A stretch of 64,000 nt of DNA from an uncultured Oscillibacter sp. (lineage in GTDB: Bacteria; Bacillota; Clostridia; Oscillospirales; Oscillospiraceae), in assembly GCA_910577405.1 (NCBI GenBank), contig CAJTMG010000003.1, positions 11,696-75,695 on the forward strand. The letters run 5' to 3'. Under the pieces are notes generated by a model, which had not been told where the DNA came from, ran no database searches, and was given only the letters and a program-made list of their open reading frames with translations. Positions 59,020 to 64,000 of the stretch are shown here, piece after piece. The translations under genes and the position numbers were made by a program. Every line of letters begins with the position of its first letter. The stretch's first letter is position 1.

Positions 59020-59955
59020 TTATCGGGGCATATCCCATTCCTTTACGCCGTCGAAATAGGGGGCCTGCTTCCGGTACCGGAAATCGTCTTCGTCTTTTTC
59101 CGTCCAGTCGTACAGACCGCAGCCCGCCGCCTGTCCCGTTCTCCCGCTGGAAAGGCCCTCTGTTACGGTCCTCTGGATTTCCGACGTGCCGCACAGGTCC
59201 GGGTACACGTTCTCCGCGATGGCTTTTTCCAACTGGAAGCCTACCGCGTCGAAATACTCCAGCAGTCCTATGGAGGCGTATCGCATTCCTACGGCGTACT
59301 TGACCGCTCTGTCGATATCCGCCGCTGTGGTCACGCCCTGTTCTATCAGATAGATGGATTCCCGGAACAGCGCCTGGGCAAAGCGGTTTACCAGAAAGCC
59401 CGGCACGCTGCGGTTCAGGACCACCACCTGTCTGTGAAGACGTTCCAGCAGCGCTGTGGTCCGTGCCGCGGCATTTTCCCCGGTGCGCTGATGCCGGACC
59501 ACCTCCACCAGGGGCAGCATATGCACCGGCTGGAAGGGATGGGCTATCAGAAGCTGTTCAGGCCGCGGGGTCAGGTCCGCCAGAATCTCCGCATCTATGG
59601 AGGACGTGCAGGACGCTGTGACGGCAGAGGGGTCTGCGTATTTCCCGATGTTCTCATAAACCGCCCGCTTTGCTTCGGTGGCTTCCGCTACGGCCTCGAA
59701 TACAAACGTATGGCCCGCCAGCTTCTCCGGCTCGTTGGTCAGGGTCAGGAGCTTCAGGGCGGCGGTCTTGTTGGCTTCCTCCGCAAGGCCGTTTTCAATC
59801 AGGTCATCCCAGTTCTGCGCAATGGTCCTCCGGCACCGCTCCAGTCCGGTTTCAGAATGGCCTACCACCGTGCAGGGAAGCCCGTGGCCAATCACCAGCG
59901 TCGCCTGACAGGAGCCTATGGTCCCCGCGCCGTATACCGCGATTCTCTCCATCAC
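59020..59955 (-). CDS. 3-hydroxyacyl-CoA dehydrogenase family protein
   Basis: The 311-residue protein has an N-terminal NAD-binding Rossmann fold (VYGAGTIGSCQA) and a C-terminal dimer domain (PGFLVNRFAQALFRE, named by its ends, AVKYAVGMRYA). This subgroup of single-domain enzymes also includes carnitine and L-gulonate dehydrogenases. The catalytic His is in HPFQP. It follows the SDR gene with a 7-base gap, so the two likely oxidise related hydroxy acids. Substrate open. Confidence 0.88.
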   Translation of the reverse strand: MMERIAVYGAGTIGSCQATLVIGHGLPCTVVGHSETGLERCRRTIAQNWDDLIENGLAEEANKTAALKLLTLTNEPEKLAGHTFVFEAVAEATEAKRAVYENIGKYADPSAVTASCTSSIDAEILADLTPRPEQLLIAHPFQPVHMLPLVEVVRHQRTGENAAARTTALLERLHRQVVVLNRSVPGFLVNRFAQALFRESIYLIEQGVTTAADIDRAVKYAVGMRYASIGLLEYFDAVGFQLEKAIAENVYPDLCGTSEIQRTVTEGLSSGRTGQAAGCGLYDWTEKDEDDFRYRKQAPYFDGVKEWDMPR

Positions 59956-59962
59956 GCCGCCC

Positions 59963-60730
59963 TCACATCATCGCCCAGCCGTGGGTCAGACGGATGGACT
60001 GCCCAGTCAGCGCGCCCTGGTCGTTGGCAAGGAACACCAGCGTGTTGGCGACATCCTCCACCGTAGTAAACACGCCGTCCACCGTGTCCCGCAGCATGAT
60101 GTTCCTGACCACCTCTTCCTCGCTGATGCCCAGGTCCCGGGCCTGCTCCGGTATCTGCTTCTCCACCAGAGGCGTCTTGATATAGCTGGGGCAGATGGTG
60201 TATGTATAAATGCCGTATTCCGCGCCTTCCCGGGCAATGGCTTTCGCAAGTCCCGCTACGCCGTGCTTTGCAAAGTTATAGGGTTCCTTCAGCTTGGAGC
60301 CCACAAAGCTCTGGACCGAACCGGTGAACACAATGCGTCCGCCCTTCCCGCTCTCCTTCATCCGGCGGTAGGCGGCGCGGGACACCAGAAACGCTCCGTC
60401 CGCGTGAATCGCCATCATCTTCCGCCAGTCCTCAAAGGGATAGGATTCGTAGGGATGCACGATCTGCACGCCCGCGTTGGACATCACCAGATCACAGGCG
60501 CCGAATTCCTCCATCATGCGGTCAAAGCCGGCCTCCACTTCCTGTTCGCTGGATACGTCCATTCTTACCGCAATTGCCCTGCCTCCCGAAGCCGTCAGCT
60601 CTTCTGCCACTGCCTCCGCGCCCTCCAGATTCAGGTCCGCCGCCGCTACGCAGTAACCCTCCCTGGACATCCGCTCCGCGCAGGCTTTCCCGATGCCCGA
60701 CGCCGCTCCTGTGATTAAAACTGTCTTCAT
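59963..60730 (-). CDS. Short-chain dehydrogenase/reductase, 3-hydroxybutyrate dehydrogenase-like
   Basis: The 255-residue SDR has nucleotide motif T-G-A-A-S-G-I-G-K, SNAGVQ, the catalytic Ser in TGSVQSFVG, and Y-N-F-A-K for YxxxK. The C-terminal CPSYIKTPLVEKQIPEQA pattern is that of D-3-hydroxybutyrate dehydrogenases. It precedes the acyl-CoA-dehydrogenase-like gene on the same strand. No acyl-CoA transferase is next to the pair, so the physiological substrate stays uncertain. Confidence 0.88.
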   Translation of the reverse strand: MKTVLITGAASGIGKACAERMSREGYCVAAADLNLEGAEAVAEELTASGGRAIAVRMDVSSEQEVEAGFDRMMEEFGACDLVMSNAGVQIVHPYESYPFEDWRKMMAIHADGAFLVSRAAYRRMKESGKGGRIVFTGSVQSFVGSKLKEPYNFAKHGVAGLAKAIAREGAEYGIYTYTICPSYIKTPLVEKQIPEQARDLGISEEEVVRNIMLRDTVDGVFTTVEDVANTLVFLANDQGALTGQSIRLTHGWAMM

Positions 60731-60850
60731 GCCATGTTCCTCCTGTTCCTTGCTCTCGCGCTTGGTATGGTCCTATTATAATGCTTCCTTCCCTGATTAT
60801 CAATTGCCGGATGGAACTGTTTCAGCGTTTTTTCCGCAGCCCTCCTTGCA

Positions 60851-60899
60851 AAAAAAGCGCACCCGTATACGCCTTTCGGTACACGGGAGCGTTTTTTTG
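60851..60899 (-). terminator. Terminator of the M20 peptidase gene
   Basis: GCGCACCCGTATAC and GTACACGGGAGC form a near-perfect stem with a GCCTTTCG-type loop. Runs of A on the left and T on the right mean it can function in either direction, here for the minus-strand peptidase. Confidence 0.88.
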
Positions 60900-60905
60900 T
60901 TGGCC

Positions 60906-62318
60906 TTAATCAGATTCTATCACTTCGTCCAGCTCCAACAGGGCCTTTACATAGATTTTCAGCCCGTCCAGAAGATACTGAACGCAGACGCCCTCGTCCG
61001 CCTGATGCCCGTCGCCCACGCCCTCCGGCAGCTTCAAATCCATCCGATTGGGGCCGAAGGCAACGGCGTTGGGGAGTTCTCTCGCGTAGGTCCCGCCGCC
61101 CATGGTGAAGGGTTTCAGGTCCGTATGCAGAACCTCGTTGGTCACACGGGTGATTACCTGTACCGCGGGATGGTCCCCAGGCATATAGCTCGGCGGACTG
61201 TTTCTCAGCACCACACACCGGAAGCCGCCCTGTCCCGCCGCGGTGCAGAGACGGCGTTCCACTTCCTCCGGGTCTGCCGTCACCACATACCGGATATTCA
61301 CGTTCTGACGCAGCTCCCTGCCCTCCAGACGGACCATCCCGCCCACATGGGTCGTATATCCCGACGGCTCGTCACGGAAGTCTATCCCTAGCCCAACGCC
61401 GGTATCATCCGCAAACGCCTTCTGCAAAAACGCCAGGGGTTCCGCCGCCCCGCCTTGAAGCAGCCCGCTTTCCAATAACGCGCAGAGCAGCTTTTCCTCC
61501 GCGTTCACCGTGTTCTCCGGGAATGCCGCGTGTCCTCCGACGCCATGGGCCGTTACCCGCACCCGGCCGTTCTGTCCTTCTATGGTTATGCCGTCACGGT
61601 CCGACAGCGCCGCCCTTGCTTCCTCCAGCGTGCAGTCCAGCTCCGCATACGCCTTGTCCGGCACCATGTTGGACGCCATGCCGGAAAAGAGCGCCAGCAA
61701 ATTCCCAGGCTCTATGGTCTGTATCAGGTCCGCCTCCAGAATGCCTTTCTCCCCGTTGCAGACCGGCAGTCCCGCGTCCGGCGTGTAGGAAAATGCAGGC
61801 GCGGGTTCGCATTCCAGATAGTGCCTTATGTCCTTCATGCCCGCTTCCTCGTTGCAGCCCAGGCATAAAATCAGACTGTGTTTCAGCTTCGGCGCAAGCT
61901 CCCGCAGACACATCATCGTATAAAGAGACATAACCGCCGCGCCCTTGTTGTCCATACTCCCGCGGCCAAACAGCACGCCGTCCCGGACAAAGGGCGAGAA
62001 GGGGTCAAAGCTCCAGCCGTTCCCCTCCGGCACCACATCCAAATGATTGAATATGCCGATGGAAGAGGATGTGGTCCCTGGTAATACCGCCGTCCCGCAG
62101 TAGAAATCATAGTTCCGTGTCCGGAAGCCGCGGCGCTCGCACAGCTCCAGAGCCCGCAGGAGCACTTTCGCACAGCCTTCTCCAAAGGGCCGTTCCGGGC
62201 TGTTCGGGTCGTACGCGCTGACGCTTCGGATTCGGATCAGTTCGCAGATATCCTCCAGCATCTGCTCCTTGTGGGCCTCTATCCATTGGTCGATCTGTTC
62301 GTCCTTTATCCGGTACAT
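60906..62318 (-). CDS. M20 family metallopeptidase, Sapep/PepV-like dipeptidase
   Basis: The 470-residue enzyme has zinc ligands in H-L-D-V-V-P-E-G and G-R-G-S-M-D-N-K-G, the catalytic Glu in CNEEAGM and a final H in DGHQADEGV. The inserted lid domain (about 190-370) marks the Sapep/PepV subgroup, which cleaves dipeptides with broad specificity in the cytoplasm. AAGGAGGAAT precedes the ATG. It is likely transcribed alone. Confidence 0.92.
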   Translation of the reverse strand: MYRIKDEQIDQWIEAHKEQMLEDICELIRIRSVSAYDPNSPERPFGEGCAKVLLRALELCERRGFRTRNYDFYCGTAVLPGTTSSSIGIFNHLDVVPEGNGWSFDPFSPFVRDGVLFGRGSMDNKGAAVMSLYTMMCLRELAPKLKHSLILCLGCNEEAGMKDIRHYLECEPAPAFSYTPDAGLPVCNGEKGILEADLIQTIEPGNLLALFSGMASNMVPDKAYAELDCTLEEARAALSDRDGITIEGQNGRVRVTAHGVGGHAAFPENTVNAEEKLLCALLESGLLQGGAAEPLAFLQKAFADDTGVGLGIDFRDEPSGYTTHVGGMVRLEGRELRQNVNIRYVVTADPEEVERRLCTAAGQGGFRCVVLRNSPPSYMPGDHPAVQVITRVTNEVLHTDLKPFTMGGGTYARELPNAVAFGPNRMDLKLPEGVGDGHQADEGVCVQYLLDGLKIYVKALLELDEVIESD

Positions 62319-62631
62319 GGATATTCCTCCTTATTTCTCGCTGTCCTGGCACGCCATTTTCTTCTCTCCATAAAATGATTATGCTTCATTCTCCGTAAAT
62401 TGTCAATTATCAAATCCCCTCTTGTTATGATACCCGTCCGTTCTGGCCGTACACCGGAGCGGCCATAGGATATAATAGAAAAACCACAGGAGCGACCGGC
62501 TATGTCCAGGCATACCAGACCGCGCCATATCTCCTTTCTTTATATTATCGTGTCTTTCATGCTGTCACCACCCTCGGTTTCCGCCCAAATGATGTCTGAC
62601 GACAGGAATCATCCAAAGGAATTCACAGCCT

Positions 62632-62660
62632 TGCAATACGGGGCGGGATATGGTAGAATG
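62632..62660 (+). promoter_or_regulatory. Promoter of the GH19-like gene
   Basis: TTGCAA (62632-62637) and TAGAAT (62655-62660) are spaced by 17 bases, 34 bases upstream of the chosen GTG start. A second TATAAT at 62471-62476, upstream of an ATG at 62502, has no -35 box and would give a longer protein. Confidence 0.55.
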
Positions 62661-62693
62661 GAACAGAAGGGTAAGCAGAGAGGGGACGGTCCT

Positions 62694-63572
62694 GTGACGG
62701 AGCTGAAAGAAAAACTGGAACTGCTGGACAGGAAAAAGGTCATGATAGCAGTCTGTACGGTTTTGCTGACGGCAGGACTGACAGCGGCGCTGGTCCTGTT
62801 TTTCCGGGGCGAACCGGAGGTGCAGGAGGAACCGCTGCCCATAGAGGAACCAGAGCCCCAGGACTGGCTGGTGAGCCGGGAGCAGGTGGAGCGTCTGGCC
62901 TATGATGACAGCGTTCTGGGCTATGTAAGCTGGGAATTGTCTGACGAGGCGCTGGCGGACCTGAACCGGGTGCTGACAGAATACGGGATCACAACAGCGG
63001 AAGATATCAGTCAGTTTCTTGCGCAGGCGGCGATAGAAAGTCTGGCGGGCACGGCGCTGACGGAATGGGGCGACGAGGAATATTTCCGCGGCCGGGGCTA
63101 CAGCGAGGGCACCCGGGGGGCTGGCTACCTGCACCTGACCTTCGCGTATGGACAGATGGCGTTTGCGGTATGGCTGATGAAGAAGTATGTCCCGGCGCTG
63201 TCTGAGATTGACTATGCCAGTCCCGCCGAACATGGCCGCGATGAAATTTCCAGGACCTATTACGCCGCCTTGCAGACCGCCGCGAATCTGGGTTTGAACG
63301 TCTCCGCCTATTCCCGGGTGGTCTACAATGAAAACCAAACCGGCGGACTAACCACAGGCGCGGATTACATAGCTGAAAAATTTGCGTGGGAAAGCGCGGC
63401 CTATTTCTGGTATATCAGCGGCGTGAGTCAGTCGTTCCTGAAATTCCCCTGTTCGATGAATACGGACATTGCCTCCAAAATCGTAGGCGGAAGCAACTGG
63501 CAGTCCCGCCGGGAAGCCTACGCCGCGTTCTATCCGGTTCTGGCGGAGGCGTTTGAAGAAGAGGCGGCTTAA
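62694..63572 (+). CDS. Membrane-anchored GH19/lysozyme-like protein
   Basis: The GTG at 62694, eight bases after AGAGGGG and downstream of a promoter, gives 292 residues; a longer frame from the ATG at 62502 is the alternative. A single membrane helix (about 17-37) anchors an acidic stalk (PEVQEEPLPIEEPEPQDW) and an extracellular domain with the GH19/lysozyme pattern: FLAQAAIESLAGTAL with a catalytic Glu, YFRGRGYSEGTRGAGYLHLTF (named by its ends), and a second Glu region. It should cleave peptidoglycan or chitin-like chains. The stop overlaps that of the converging S41 peptidase. Confidence 0.8.
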   Translation: MTELKEKLELLDRKKVMIAVCTVLLTAGLTAALVLFFRGEPEVQEEPLPIEEPEPQDWLVSREQVERLAYDDSVLGYVSWELSDEALADLNRVLTEYGITTAEDISQFLAQAAIESLAGTALTEWGDEEYFRGRGYSEGTRGAGYLHLTFAYGQMAFAVWLMKKYVPALSEIDYASPAEHGRDEISRTYYAALQTAANLGLNVSAYSRVVYNENQTGGLTTGADYIAEKFAWESAAYFWYISGVSQSFLKFPCSMNTDIASKIVGGSNWQSRREAYAAFYPVLAEAFEEEAA

Positions 63573-64000
63573 TTTCTGCCCTGCTGGACGGCGCGGAGGG
63601 CAGTCACCAGAGCGGGTTCGCCTGCGGGGGAGAGCACGTCGGGGGTGGTGCCGGCTTCCTCACTGCTGGAACCGTCGGGATTCAGGCCGAACATCATGGT
63701 ATACTGAATCAGAATGCCGCTGTTGGGGAGCCGCATCAGAACGGGGTTCAGGGCGCCGATGCCGTCTCCGCTGGTCTGGGTTCCAACAAGGGTTGCGAAA
63801 CCGGTGGCCTGACAGAAGACGGAAAAGGATTCGCTGGCGGAATAGACCATAGGCCCTACCAGAAGCCACACCCGGCCATGAAACGCCGCCCGTTCCTCCG
63901 CAGGGTCCACATGAAGGGTGCTTTCCACAAAATGCGTCGCGGCGTCCAGACCGTCCCGGTTCAGCTTGGGCAGATCGGGAAGCTCCGCGATGGGATGCAG
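63569..64000 (-). CDS. S41 family C-terminal processing peptidase, 5' part outside the window
   Basis: The frame is open to the right edge, so the GTG at 63928 is internal. The 143 visible residues hold the S41 (tail-specific protease) core: VWLLVGPMVYSASESFSVF with the catalytic Ser in S-A-S-E, then GTQTSGDG with GxG features. The matching Lys/Glu region lies further downstream in the fold but is not certain here. S41 enzymes cut C-terminal segments of secreted or membrane proteins. Coupled stop codons (63569-63572) mark convergence with the lysozyme gene. Confidence 0.82.
   Translation of the reverse strand: MHPIAELPDLPKLNRDGLDAATHFVESTLHVDPAEERAAFHGRVWLLVGPMVYSASESFSVFCQATGFATLVGTQTSGDGIGALNPVLMRLPNSGILIQYTMMFGLNPDGSSSEEAGTTPDVLSPAGEPALVTALRAVQQGRN

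Noticed and set aside
1..64000. tRNA, rRNA, prophage or intact insertion sequence
   Set aside because: I saw no tRNA-like T-loop motif in a cloverleaf context, no rRNA sequence, and no transposase or integrase among the translated frames.

Overview
The window looks like a chromosomal segment of a GC-rich, Gram-positive Clostridia member, most plausibly of the Oscillospirales/Oscillospiraceae. The support is the gene content: a sporulation gene (spoVAD), recA with an overlapping recX, DUF4317, DUF4179 and DUF1538 proteins, glutamine synthetase paired with an ANTAR antiterminator, a thiW/thiM unit under a TPP riboswitch, a BceAB-type ABC exporter, strong AGGAGG ribosome binding sites and frequent GTG/TTG starts. 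The genus cannot be fixed from sequence reading alone. I found no rRNA, tRNA, CRISPR array, phage module or intact insertion sequence.

Layout. 1-3.2 kb: the 3' end of a VanX-like dipeptidase with a Pro-rich decapeptide repeat, an LTA-synthase-like sulfatase and a coupled membrane protein. 3.2-3.45 kb: a degenerate 80-bp tandem repeat, then a patatin-type lipase. 4.4-11.3 kb (mostly minus): pgsA, an HhH protein, rimO, an XRE repressor facing its likely target promoter, recX-recA, pspC, prmC and a DUF1385 protein. 11.4-15 kb: a two-component system with a VCBS-like lipoprotein. 15.1-18 kb: a divergent regulatory region and a BceAB exporter without its own sensor pair. 18.2-24.2 kb: two GT4 glycosyltransferases, a VTT membrane protein, a 600-bp segment framed by 18-bp inverted repeats, a phosphatase-GNAT fusion and a Na/Ca exchanger. 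24.3-32.2 kb: a tandem PII-like protein with a DUF1538 transporter, three tandem XRE regulators, DUF4317, a coiled-coil protein and an FHA-SEDS fusion. 32.4-43.7 kb: a nitrogen block of dihydropyrimidinase, siroheme reductase, GltD, GltB, an ANTAR regulator and GlnA, whose leader carries a terminator hairpin. 43.9-52 kb: spoVAD, lspA-like, a TetM-like GTPase fused to a Rae1/YacP-type endonuclease, an acyltransferase, a PLP lyase, and an ECF sigma factor with a DUF4179 partner. 52-64 kb: GH13, LysR/MATE, the TPP-thiW-thiM unit, an XRE membrane protein, a hydroxyacyl-CoA dehydrogenase with an SDR, an M20 peptidase, a GH19-like lysozyme and a partial S41 peptidase.

How the genes work together. 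Several parts act on the envelope: the VanX-like enzyme, the LTA synthase, PgsA, the glycolipid-type glycosyltransferase, the SEDS protein with a phosphothreonine reader, BceAB and the lysozyme. The centre of the window is ammonia capture and release: GlnA and GltBD assimilate it, a dihydropyrimidinase and a siroheme reductase may supply reduced nitrogen, and the ANTAR protein probably lets transcription pass the glnA leader terminator.

The most unusual coding feature is the 882-residue GTPase at 45574-48222. It joins a ribosomal-protection-type EF-G paralogue to a Rae1-like nuclease and reads as a one-chain ribosome-directed mRNA cutter. Two small genes (59 and 53 codons) were recovered by hand translation and are included.
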